Assembly (NCBI GenBank): GCA_963842065.1
Contig: CAWJEW010000005.1
Location: forward strand, 1 to 64,000
Reading direction: 5' to 3'
DNA: 64,000 nucleotides
Source: CAITWD01 sp963842065
Lineage (GTDB): Bacteria > Actinomycetota > Thermoleophilia > Miltoncostaeales > Miltoncostaeaceae
The notes below the pieces were generated by a model. That model had not been told where the DNA came from and did no database searches. It saw nothing but the letters and a program-made list of their open reading frames with translations. How positions within the stretch are numbered: position 1 is the first letter of the stretch; every line of letters begins with the position of its first letter. Below, piece after piece: positions 28,644-36,856 of the stretch. The translations under genes and the position numbers were made by a program.

Positions 28644-29627
28644 TTACTTCCCGACAACCCGCTCGACGGCCGCGGCGAGGACCGCCTGGCCGGCCGCGCT
28701 GGGATGGATACCGCAACCCCCGCTAGTCAACCGAGTCAACAGCCCGGCCGCGCAACTGTCGCCTCCGAATGGACGAGCCGCTGCCTGGAATGCCGCGAAG
28801 CCATCGGCGATCTGCACATGAAAGGGCGTGGCGGCGCTGTCCAGCGCCCCGTTGACTTCCTGACTGGATCTGTTGTCAGCGGAGTTCGCGTAGTCGAACG
28901 AGTAGTAGTTGACGATCACCACTTGTCCGTCGTAGTGGGCTCCGTAGCGGATAGCTCCCAAGATGTCTGCGACGTTTGTCGAGACCTGCGTGAGGACGGC
29001 CGGGACTTCGCTGGCACATCGGTCCGCCGTCGTCTCCTGACAGACGAACAGATCGTTGTAGCCGATCATCAGCGAGACCAGCTGCGTCTGCGGATGGCTC
29101 TTGAGGTACTGCACGGCGTATTGGAGTTGCGTCCCGCTGTAGCTGACGTGCAGTGGGAACGAGGTCCGGTATCCCGACCCGCCGCCGCGAGAGGTCTCGC
29201 AGCCGTTGCTCTGGCCATCTGTGAAGACAAAGCTGGCCGAGCTCTCGCCCGTGCAAGCCGCGTTGGCCACGTCGAAGCCCAAGGCCCCCCCGACATCCTC
29301 GGGAAAGCCGACGAAGCTGGATGCGTCGGAGTAGTTCGGTGGTGGTGACGTGTCCGCCTCCCGGTATCCGAACGTGACCGAATCTCCCAGCGCCAGGTAG
29401 TCCCGACCAGCGGCCGGGGACGCAGTCCCTCCACGTGCTGAGTCGGAGGACCCCGACGTGACCAGCAACACTACGCCGACCACGAGCGCGCTCACGCAGA
29501 CCAAGCCAACCGCAGCGTAGGCTGCCATCTTCCGACTGGCGAACCTCGTAGGAATCGTCCCCTTGTCGAGATCGGCCCGGGATGCCCGGCACCGATGGGT
29601 GAAGCCATCCAAGACGTGCAATGTCAC
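28644..29627 (-). CDS. SGNH/GDSL hydrolase, membrane-anchored or secreted
   Basis: A protein of up to 327 residues with an N-terminal hydrophobic segment (AAYAAVGLVCVSALVVGVVLL) and the SGNH set: block I DYLALGDSVTFGY (catalytic Ser), block II in NAACTGE, block III MIGYNDLF (Asn), and block V CGIHPSAAGQ (Asp-x-x-His replaced by Gly-Ile-His; the His is present). It is an exported esterase or lipase of unknown substrate. The GTG at 29627 gives 33 cytoplasmic residues before the membrane segment; ATG at 29528 is an alternative start. Neither has a strong ribosome site. Confidence 0.75.
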   Translation of the reverse strand: MTLHVLDGFTHRCRASRADLDKGTIPTRFASRKMAAYAAVGLVCVSALVVGVVLLVTSGSSDSARGGTASPAAGRDYLALGDSVTFGYREADTSPPPNYSDASSFVGFPEDVGGALGFDVANAACTGESSASFVFTDGQSNGCETSRGGGSGYRTSFPLHVSYSGTQLQYAVQYLKSHPQTQLVSLMIGYNDLFVCQETTADRCASEVPAVLTQVSTNVADILGAIRYGAHYDGQVVIVNYYSFDYANSADNRSSQEVNGALDSAATPFHVQIADGFAAFQAAARPFGGDSCAAGLLTRLTSGGCGIHPSAAGQAVLAAAVERVVGK

Positions 29628-29984
29628 CGACTAGACAGCGCCGTTCTTGGTCGTGTCAATCTCCACAGTGTCAGGCCAAGCGTTGGAGGTAGGTCGCGCG
29701 TCGTTCCCTGCCGACCCACCTCGGGGGTCGTACCAAGCAGCGTGACGGGGATCCGACGTCACGCCGGTATCGCAGCGACGATCACGACGACCATCGAGAC
29801 CACCGCACCCCAGGTGGTGTCACATGAGTCGGAGACCGCGTCAAGGTCGTCTCGGCGCGCCAATGGCCAGGACGCGTCGAGGGCGGAGCCGGTCGACATT
29901 GAGCAGCTGACGAAGGAGCGGGATGGTGCGGTTGCTCACTTCGCCGATCTACACACAGCTCGAGCGCCCCAAGGGCACGGCTGG

Positions 29985-30185
29985 AGGGCGTGTGCTCAAG
30001 AGTGCCGGTTTCGAGGACTCGGTAACCCGCATCGACGCGGTGGCATATGCGGTGGCATCGTGGGGGCAGCCTTCGGAGACGAGGCGATTCCCGCGCACTG
30101 GCTGGCGAGTCTGGGGTCGCGCGACGCGATCGAGCAGTTGGCGGCCGACTTCGTGCACGGCATCGCCACCAACGGCGAAATCGCC
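29985..30185 (+). pseudogene. C-terminal remnant of an ADP-ribosylglycohydrolase
   Basis: One frame reads LKSAGFEDSVTR, corresponding to the SFEDAV motif of the DraG/ADP-ribosylglycohydrolase family. Immediately after, another frame reads GGICGGIVGAAFGDEAIPAH and ASLGSRDAIEQLAADFV, corresponding to the AIAGGIAGAYYG..IP..W segment that ends these enzymes. The intervening GGDTDT metal-binding motif is missing or scrambled at the frame change. The rest of the gene was not found. Confidence 0.55.
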
Positions 30186-30205
30186 GACATCGTGGACCTC
30201 GCCCG

Positions 30206-30275
30206 ACGATTCGAATCCGCGGTCCGACTCTTCATTACGGGCACGTTCACGCCCTGCCCGGTGTCCGAACCGGCC
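30206..30275 (+). repeat. 70-bp intergenic repeat, copy 1
   Basis: ACGATTCGAATCCGCGGTCC, then CTTCATT, CACGTTCACG and CCCGGTGTCCGAACCG. The same blocks in the same order and spacing occur at 36145-36214. The opening string resembles a tRNA T-arm. Confidence 0.55.
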
Positions 30276-30375
30276 CCTTCACCGGGTGTGCCGCATTCGA
30301 CGATCGCCTGGGATCCTGGCGGTCCGCACGCGCGAACATTCGCTCCCCGCGCTCCGCCGGGTCTAGGGTGTTGCT

Positions 30376-31917
30376 GTGACCCAAGCGCCCGAGTCCGGCA
30401 TCGTCGCTCGTTGGGAGTGGCGTACCTTCGGCGAGCATTTCATGGAAGCCGAGCGCCACTTCGCCGCCCTCACTCCTTCCAGTGTGCAGGAGAGCGAGGA
30501 TCTCCACCTGGTCTCTCGGAACGGTGACAACACCGTCAAAGTCCGTGCCGGCCTGATGGACATAAAGCACCTCGAGCGCGTAGACGAGGACGGGCTCGAG
30601 CAGTGGCTCCCGGTGATGAAGGAGTCCTTTCCGCTGCCTGCTGGTGATGCCAATCGCGTACTCACCGACCTTCGCGTGACCGCCGGGCCGCTTGCCCGCA
30701 CCGACTACACGCTCGACGAGATCCTGGAGGAGCTCGTGGATCCGAACAGCGACGTGGTTGCGGTCGAGGTGCGCAAGCGCCGTGCGCACTACACGCTCGG
30801 CGGCTGCCTGGCGGAGCTGACCGAGGTGCGCACGGACCGATGTGCAACCCGGACGATCGCGGTGGAATCGGAGAACCCGGCGCTCGTGATGGCTACAGTG
30901 CGCGAGCTCGGCCTCGGGCCGCTCCCGAACGTCAGCTACCCGCACTGGCTGAAGATGCTCGTCGGCTTCGCGCCGGCACGTTTCGCGGTCATCGATGTCG
31001 GTACGAACTCGGTTAAGTTCCATATCGGTGAACGAGGCGCGGACGGGCTGTGGCGGACGGTGCTGGACCGTGCCGAGGTCACCCGGCTCGGAGAGGGCCT
31101 CGATCAGACCGGCGGATTGCAGGCAGAGCCGATGGAGCGGACGGTCGAGGCAATCGCGGCGATGGTCGACGAGGCACAGCGGAGCGGGGTTCTCACAACG
31201 GCGGCCGTAGGCACTGCAGGGCTTCGGATCGCGGGCAACAGCGCGGCGCTCGTGGATGCAGTCGAGGCTCGTTCCCGCATCCGGATCGAGGTCATCCCGG
31301 GCGAGGAAGAGGGCCGGCTCGCCTATCTCGCGGCCAAGAGCTCGCTCGGTCTGGTGGAGAGCTCGCTCGTCGTGTTCGACTCGGGCGGCGGCAGCTCGCA
31401 GTTCACCTTCGGCCGAGGCGAGCACGTCGACGAACGATTCAGCGTTAACGTCGGCGCAGCACGATTCACCGAGCGGTTCGGCCTCGACGGGCCCGTCTCC
31501 GAGGGGGTTTTGGCGGATGCGCTCGCGGCGATCGCCGCCGATCTCGCACGGCTCGACGGTCGGCCCGCACCGGATGTGCTCGTCGGCATGGGCGGCGCGA
31601 TGACCAACCTGGCGGCCGTCAATCACGGGCTCGCGACCTACGATCCCGAGATCGTTCACGGCACCGTCCTCGACCGCGCCGAGATCGACCGCCAGATCGA
31701 GCTCTACCGCACCTCTACCGTCGAGGAGCGCCGCCGGATCGTCGGGCTACAGCCCAAGCGCGCGGAGGTAATACTTGCGGGCGCCTGCATCGTGCGGACG
31801 GTGATGACGAAGCTCGGCGCCGGCGCCGTCACCGTGTGCGACCGGGGCCTGCGCCACGGCCTGCTCGTCGAGCGATTCGCCCTTCCCGGCACGGGTGTGC
31901 GGGACCGCGGGACGTGA
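30376..31917 (+). CDS. CYTH-like domain fused to a Ppx/GppA phosphatase
   Basis: A 513-residue two-domain protein. Residues ~12-197 resemble the CYTH/triphosphate-tunnel fold (HLVSRNGDNTVKVRAGLMD, VVAVEVRKRRAHYTLGG, TRTIAVESENP), although the usual N-terminal E-x-E-x-K is replaced by WEWR. Residues ~203-500 are an exopolyphosphatase/pppGpp phosphatase: phosphate-1 motif AVIDVGTNSVKFHI, VIPGEEEGRL, phosphate-2 motif VFDSGGGSSQFTFG and GMGGAMTNLAAV. The usual Glu after GGGST/S is Gln here. A role in polyphosphate or (p)ppGpp metabolism is inferred. It starts at GTG with AGGG seven bases upstream. Confidence 0.8.
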   Translation: MTQAPESGIVARWEWRTFGEHFMEAERHFAALTPSSVQESEDLHLVSRNGDNTVKVRAGLMDIKHLERVDEDGLEQWLPVMKESFPLPAGDANRVLTDLRVTAGPLARTDYTLDEILEELVDPNSDVVAVEVRKRRAHYTLGGCLAELTEVRTDRCATRTIAVESENPALVMATVRELGLGPLPNVSYPHWLKMLVGFAPARFAVIDVGTNSVKFHIGERGADGLWRTVLDRAEVTRLGEGLDQTGGLQAEPMERTVEAIAAMVDEAQRSGVLTTAAVGTAGLRIAGNSAALVDAVEARSRIRIEVIPGEEEGRLAYLAAKSSLGLVESSLVVFDSGGGSSQFTFGRGEHVDERFSVNVGAARFTERFGLDGPVSEGVLADALAAIAADLARLDGRPAPDVLVGMGGAMTNLAAVNHGLATYDPEIVHGTVLDRAEIDRQIELYRTSTVEERRRIVGLQPKRAEVILAGACIVRTVMTKLGAGAVTVCDRGLRHGLLVERFALPGTGVRDRGT

Positions 31918-32146
31918 TGCCGACGTGCGCCCCCTCGGCGTAGATCACGCGTCACCCTGAACCGAACGAGCGACCACAGCCATCGGTGAGAGGTCACACG
32001 CCGACGGCACTCAAACGCAGCCCCGTGTTGCCTGCGATCAGCCGAGACCGGCGAGGGGGAGGCAGCAACGCGCGCGCGGGCGACAGAACGATCCGTGACC
32101 GGTGCTCTGGGTGTGATCGCGTCACTCGCTCGGCGACGTCACGGCC

Positions 32147-32467
32147 TCATAGAAGCGCGCGAATGACGGCAAAGACTGTGGCGAAGCGTGGTGGAAACGC
32201 GTTGTCCCCGGATGACCGCACGCTCAGCAGCGGACTCGCGATGTTCAGCGACCATTGGGTCCCGTCGGGGATCAGAACGTCCGGCGCATACTCCTCCTTC
32301 CACTCTCCCGCGCCGAATTCGGCAATCAGACGGAGCGCCATACCCCACGCTGATGGCGACACGTCGAGTTCCTCACGCCGGTCGTGCGTGGTGCGAAAGC
32401 ACTCGTAGACCAGCCGGCCAGCAATCAGTTCACGTTGGTACGACTCGCCAATGCACCGCCGATGCAT
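32147..32467 (-). CDS. hypothetical protein
   Basis: A 106-residue frame with protein-like composition (LRLIAEFGAGEWKEEYAPDV, LIPDGTQWSLNIASPLLSV) but no family recognised. It is more balanced in amino acids than the frameshifted shadows around it. No ribosome site is evident before the ATG at 32467, and it has no partner nearby. It could be a remnant. Confidence 0.35.
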   Translation of the reverse strand: MHRRCIGESYQRELIAGRLVYECFRTTHDRREELDVSPSAWGMALRLIAEFGAGEWKEEYAPDVLIPDGTQWSLNIASPLLSVRSSGDNAFPPRFATVFAVIRALL

Positions 32468-32795
32468 GCCGCGAAGTTGAGTGGCGTCGCATCGATCTCG
32501 CGGTTATGCATTGTTCTGAAGCACCCCCGCGCATGGTCGGGACTGCAGCCCGTCGCGGGTTGATTGGTACGCGTGTACGGTTGGTGGCCTGAGCTTCGCT
32601 CGTCTGTGCGCCACCGGCGGGGAGCTCCTCGGGGTGGGCTCGAACCAGAAACCCTTCGATGAATGCTGGGGGGACGACGGGTGACGTTGCGGGAACGAAG
32701 ATCCCGCAAATGGGCACCTTGGCCAGGTGTCGTGGGTGGGCGACAGCGTGTCCGTCTCTGAAGGGGTGTCCAGAAGCGCGGAGTTCGAATCAACC
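32468..32795. other. intergenic with a hairpin
   Basis: No gene recognised. TTGCGGGA and TCCCGCAA (32687-32709) form a perfect eight-base stem around ACGAAGA, the same core as the hairpin at 9966. It lies 87 bases beyond the end of the minus-strand gene at 32796 and may be its terminator. Confidence 0.45.
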
Positions 32796-33881
32796 TCAGA
32801 ACCCCGTTCCGGCGCTAAACGAGAGATTGCCCTTCGAGCAGCCTGTCGCTCCCGTGCTCGTCGCACACTTCCATCCATCGACGACCGTGTACGAGTCATC
32901 GGCGTATCGCCCATGGACAGGGGTGCCCTTGCCCGCTTCGAAATCCCTGATTATCCGCCGAGCACTCGTGCACTTGATGCCGCTCGGGTCCGGCGACGTT
33001 TTGAACGAGGGGCCACCTACGCTCCCGCGTGCGCCGAATTCGATCGTGTCCGTCCCACCCAACTTGGCGTCGTAGTAACTCGAACACGGGCGGGCAAGCG
33101 TTGCCCGATGGGCCGCCGCTGACCCTGTGTGCTGAGCGGAACCTTGCGCCGACGCTGACCCACTGCGTGGGCCGCGTAACCCGATTCTCCACACGTCTGG
33201 ATTGCTGATTCCTTTTGGAGGCGCTTGAAGGTAGTTGATGGACAGTCGCTCGTATTCGGGGCCGCTCGGTCCTGCGATCGGGTCCGAAGCCGTCACCTGC
33301 ACCCAGTAGTCGAGCGTCTGACCATCCGCGCAGTCAGGAGAGCAGCTGTTCATCGACGCATCGCCCGTTGCCACTGCTCGAGCGGCCCCCCGATTCTGCC
33401 ACTCAAGCCCGACCAAGCCGTAGTTGCTGTCCGCGCAGGTCATCGTGAATGTGCTCGGCGTAGCTACGGTCGCGCCGGTACAGGTTGTCAGGTACGCAGT
33501 CTGGCCTTGCGGGCTCGTTCCCGACTGGGTGGTCGCGCCCGTCGCGGCATTTGATGTGCTGGTCCCGCCACCGGACAGGACGGCTGCGACACCAAGAATG
33601 CCTCCGAGCACCAAGACGAAGATTCCCGCCGCCAATCCAACCTGAATCCATGCCTTCTCGCGCTTCGTCCGCTTGGCCTGCTCCCCGGCGGCGGCGATGA
33701 TGCCCGGTGGAGCTGGGTGGTCCCAGTCGGCGGCCAGGGCAACGAGCGCACTCTGAAGAACGTCTGGGTCGATGTCCTTCAGGAGCTCGGCGTAGAGACG
33801 CTCCTGAGCGTCGGAGAGTTCAAAGTCCGGCCACGTGGATCTGATGACGTCGGCAATGTCACCGGGATTCGTCAAGGCCAC
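32796..33881 (-). CDS. single-pass membrane protein with helicase-loader-like N-terminus
   Basis: A 361-residue protein in three parts. Residues ~1-70 (PGDIADVIRSTWPDFELSDA then LKDIDPDVLQSALVALAADW) have the helical pattern of phage helicase loader/inhibitor or replication-organiser domains; this is a tentative match. One membrane helix follows (VGLAAGIFVLVLGGILGVAA). The rest is outside the cell: a Ser/Thr/Gly linker, a domain with paired cysteines (TTCTGA, MTCADS, SCSPDC), and a C-terminal region with three more. Function unknown. It starts at GTG with no ribosome site. The SHOCT gene ends 123 bases upstream on the same strand. Confidence 0.6.
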   Translation of the reverse strand: MALTNPGDIADVIRSTWPDFELSDAQERLYAELLKDIDPDVLQSALVALAADWDHPAPPGIIAAAGEQAKRTKREKAWIQVGLAAGIFVLVLGGILGVAAVLSGGGTSTSNAATGATTQSGTSPQGQTAYLTTCTGATVATPSTFTMTCADSNYGLVGLEWQNRGAARAVATGDASMNSCSPDCADGQTLDYWVQVTASDPIAGPSGPEYERLSINYLQAPPKGISNPDVWRIGLRGPRSGSASAQGSAQHTGSAAAHRATLARPCSSYYDAKLGGTDTIEFGARGSVGGPSFKTSPDPSGIKCTSARRIIRDFEAGKGTPVHGRYADDSYTVVDGWKCATSTGATGCSKGNLSFSAGTGF

Positions 33882-34004
33882 GGGAGGTAGTCGAACTCTG
33901 CGCCATCGGATTCACGCAAGCGACCCGAGCGAAATCGTGGAAGGGCGGGAGGCGAAACAACAACGAGACTTCCCGTCGGCGCCTGTCGGTTCAACCGACA
34001 CGGC

Positions 34005-35633
34005 TCACATGCGGTCCAGGAGTTCACGCTTCTTCGACTCGAACTCCTCGTCGGTAATCAATCCCCGACCCCTGAGCGAGCCCAGACGTTCAAGTTGATC
34101 CAATAGACGTTCAAGTTGATCGAATGGATCCGGCATCTGGATGATCTCGCCGACGGGGGACGCAGGGGATTCATCACCTGGCGTAGGTCGCGATGGTTGT
34201 CCTTCGGTGGCGAGCCTCACTTGCAGTGCCAGAGCGTCGTGATGCACAAGATCTTCAGGAGCCGGCAACGCCGGTATCCCGAGGTGGAACCGTTGCACGC
34301 GCAACTGCTCCAGAAGTCGTTGACCCGAGATCTCTGCAAGCGCAAACCCGGCGGTGAAGCGAAAACCGTCGCGCTCGGCAATCACTAGGAGCGCCGGCTG
34401 CTGCGACTTCCAGGTACTGCCGACAAGCGCGCCCCAAAGGATGCCCTCTTGTCCGCCCAGGAGTCCCGCTATTGCGGCGGCCTGGCCTGCCCGAACCGCT
34501 TGCCGCAAGGCACCTGGACGCCGAAGGGCAACGGAGCGAATCTCCCGAGGCCGCAGGTGCAGCAATTCGGTTCCGTCCTTGAGTCGATACGACAGCCCGG
34601 CGTCACGGGCAACGAGTGTTCCAGCCTTCGCGCTTCCAGCGTGCAACGGATCGCCACCGAGGTAATCGGCCTCAGCAAAGAGCGGGTGCATCGCTTCATA
34701 GTCGATCCCCGTGCGCCGTCGGGCGACGACCTCGTGGAAGAATCGAACCACAGTCTCCGCTCGATCATCACCAGTCGAGCGAGCGAGTCGACGCTCGCAG
34801 TTGTCCATCCATGCCGCTCGCGCGGAGCTGAACGCCTGAAGCGTCTTTCGGTTTGTCTCAAGTTGCCATTCGAAGAGCGGAACACGAAACTGACCGTGTG
34901 AGCGGGCGATAACTGCCGTACAGAGCTCGTCGGCGTCCAGGCCATCGTGGCGAGACAAGCACATGCCAATCTCCCGGGCGGCAGCGGCGAATCCCGGGTC
35001 CCGTTCGAACTTACCGAGTGCTTCAAGGATGCCGACCACTTGCGTATCGACGATGCTGAGCACCTCTGGATAGGCAAATGCGACGATAGGTGTCGGCGCC
35101 TTTGTCTGAGAGAAGAAGCCGCTGACCTTCTCTGGTGGCCTGCCGAGGACGAACTTGAGACCATCTGACAACACTAGGTTCCCGGGCCGGCGGATCGGTG
35201 GGTGTTCCGGGTCGCCCCCTCGGTAATACGCGACGCGGGTTAGCGCCGTTGGCACGGCGATAGCCTGCCCACCTATTTCGCCATCGGTCTGGACCCGTCG
35301 CTCGGAAGCTGCGGCGGCGATCTCATCGGGAGTTGGTCTCGTCGGGCGAGTCCCGACAATGAATCCCCGAACGACCATCTCCGCGGTGTCGATACCGACG
35401 TCTTCGAAGAGCCGTATGTATGCCGCCCGTTCGTCCCGTGTGATTGGAGGGACGCACCACGCTGCCCCAACCTGGTCGACGAGCTCCTCAGCGAATCCCA
35501 CTTGCATGCCCCCCTGCAACCATGCGCCCTCAACTTGGCCAGAGCCCGAGGCGACGCGAACGAAGTCAACCATCTGCGTGGCCGGGTTCCCTGGCTCGTA
35601 GAGAATGCCGCCAGAACGGCCGACACGCGACAC
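34005..35633 (-). CDS. large protein of unknown function with C-terminal SHOCT domain
   Basis: A 542-residue protein. The last ~30 residues, LERLGSLRGRGLITDEEFES then KKRELLDRM, are a SHOCT domain, a short helical oligomerisation module. Before it, a Gln/Leu repeat (FDQLERLLDQLERLG) comes from a small tandem DNA duplication. The first 500 residues match no family I know; a Gly/Ala-rich hydrophobic patch AAAIAGLLGGQEGILWGALVG around residue 395 could be membrane-associated. The GTG at 35633 is the first start codon in frame but lacks a ribosome site. It probably forms a unit with the membrane protein downstream. Confidence 0.6.
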   Translation of the reverse strand: MSRVGRSGGILYEPGNPATQMVDFVRVASGSGQVEGAWLQGGMQVGFAEELVDQVGAAWCVPPITRDERAAYIRLFEDVGIDTAEMVVRGFIVGTRPTRPTPDEIAAAASERRVQTDGEIGGQAIAVPTALTRVAYYRGGDPEHPPIRRPGNLVLSDGLKFVLGRPPEKVSGFFSQTKAPTPIVAFAYPEVLSIVDTQVVGILEALGKFERDPGFAAAAREIGMCLSRHDGLDADELCTAVIARSHGQFRVPLFEWQLETNRKTLQAFSSARAAWMDNCERRLARSTGDDRAETVVRFFHEVVARRRTGIDYEAMHPLFAEADYLGGDPLHAGSAKAGTLVARDAGLSYRLKDGTELLHLRPREIRSVALRRPGALRQAVRAGQAAAIAGLLGGQEGILWGALVGSTWKSQQPALLVIAERDGFRFTAGFALAEISGQRLLEQLRVQRFHLGIPALPAPEDLVHHDALALQVRLATEGQPSRPTPGDESPASPVGEIIQMPDPFDQLERLLDQLERLGSLRGRGLITDEEFESKKRELLDRM

Positions 35634-36144
35634 CGCTTAACAAACTCGCACACCATCGGAACGCCCGAGACAGCAGTTGCGTCGCCCGGCCCGCCGCGTC
35701 AACGGCTCGTTTGCTCAAGGTGATTCGCAGGTCACCTGACGCTGGCTGAACGATCAGAACAGCGCGACCAAGCAGTTCGGCCATTCGCCACGGGTCCGGT
35801 GGTCCGCGGATCCGGTGGTGGAAGCGGGGGCGGGTCCGGTCTCGGGCCCGCGCGCGATCAGCGCGGACGGGCTTGGCAGGTGGACGATGTTGTCGTCTCT
35901 GTCGACCTGGCCGGCGTCGGCGAGGCCACTATCTCCGAGGTCGCAGACACCGCCAGCCAAGCGCCGCACATCGCGCTCGACAAGCAGACGCGGCTGAACG
36001 GATAGTCCCTCGGCAAAGCGTGGAAGCGGCAGCGGCCGGATGTCGAGGCTCTTGGGACGACAGTGACCGCTGCCTATCCCTTCGTTCGGGGAGCCGACAC
36101 CCGGCGAACGGAGCTACCCATGGGCACTCGCAGATGAGCGGCCA

Positions 36145-36214
36145 ACGATTCGAATCCGCGGTTCGGGGCTTCATTGTCGCCACGTTCACGCGAGGGCCCG
36201 GTGTCCGAACCGCC
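36145..36214 (+). repeat. 70-bp intergenic repeat, copy 2
   Basis: ACGATTCGAATCCGCGGTTC, CTTCATT, CACGTTCACG and CCCGGTGTCCGAACCG in the order seen at 30206. Here GCGGTTCGG near the start and CCGAACCGC near the end are perfect complements and could fold into a long stem. Confidence 0.55.
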
Positions 36215-36225
36215 CCGTTCAACGA

Positions 36226-36262
36226 GTCTGAAGGGGTCAGCGATTCGAGTCCGCTCGTCGGC
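36226..36262 (+). repeat. tRNA 3'-end-like remnant
   Basis: GTCTGAAGGGGTCAGCGATT then CGAGTCCGCTCGTCGGCTT, matching the last ~35 bases of the att-like repeats. It directly follows copy 2 of the 70-bp repeat. Confidence 0.5.
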
Positions 36263-36794
36263 TTCACTCCCGCCCCGGGTGATGAACGGGTTTTGGGCAG
36301 CATTGTCCAACCCGCCCACCAACCGAGCCACGCCGTCGAGCGATGAAGCTCATCGGGAGTCGTGGTCGGCCGCGGACCAGACGCGACCACCGGCCTGAAG
36401 GCGAGCACGATGGATCTCGGCGACAGCGTCAGGGCAGGGCGCCAGATCGATCGAACAGGCGTACATACGTCCTCAGGCCTGAGCGCTGCGTTCTGTCCGA
36501 GCCGAGCGGCAGTCGTGGGCGCACTCGCCGCCGGGACAATCGCAACGCTCGCAAGCGTCTGACGCCCGCAGTTCGAACACCGACTGGCCGGCCAAGCTCG
36601 CGCGGCCTTGGGTGCCCGCGCGAGCTCAGAACCTACCCGCTGGACTAGGGGCGAGTCACGAACCGCGACCGTGATTCACGGGTCACCCTATACGGACGTC
36701 GGCTGGGCCCTGAACGTGCTGAGCCGTAACTCCAGGTGTGTTGACTCCCGACTCAGGTATCTCAGATAGATGCTGGGGATGCATCGCCATTACG

Positions 36795-36829
36795 GCAAGT
36801 CCTGCCCCCTGTAACTGGGCAGAACTTGC
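36795..36829 (+). promoter_or_regulatory. 13-bp inverted repeat upstream of the GH16 gene
   Basis: GCAAGTCCTGCCC and GGGCAGAACTTGC are complementary at 12 of 13 positions with a nine-base centre. It ends 27 bases before the GH16 start and has no U-tract, so an operator or 5'-leader structure is more likely than a terminator. Confidence 0.55.
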
Positions 36830-36830
36830 C

Positions 36831-36844
36831 TGAACATCGGTTCA
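36831..36844 (+). promoter_or_regulatory. TGAAC-N4-GTTCA dyad upstream of the GH16 gene
   Basis: A perfect five-base dyad, TGAACATCGGTTCA, one base after the larger inverted repeat and 12 bases before the start codon. Position and symmetry suit a repressor site; the regulator is not identifiable. Confidence 0.45.
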
Positions 36845-36856
36845 GATTGGCGAAGG

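Larger units (their letters stand above)
29628..30375. other. intergenic with a gene remnant and a repeat
   Basis: No intact gene. It contains the ADP-ribosylglycohydrolase remnant at 29985-30185, the 70-bp repeat at 30206-30275, and a CCCTTCACCGGGTGTG string at about 30280 related to the dispersed CACCGGGTG family. Confidence 0.45.
35634..36794. other. long intergenic region with repeat remnants
   Basis: Over 1.1 kb without a recognised gene. It contains the second copy of the 70-bp repeat (36145) followed directly by a tRNA 3'-end-like remnant (36226). Several open frames exist on both strands, but none resembles a family. Confidence 0.4.

Noticed and set aside
36795..36829. Intrinsic terminator upstream of the GH16 gene
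   Set aside because: No U-tract and no convincing gene immediately upstream; the position suits regulation better.
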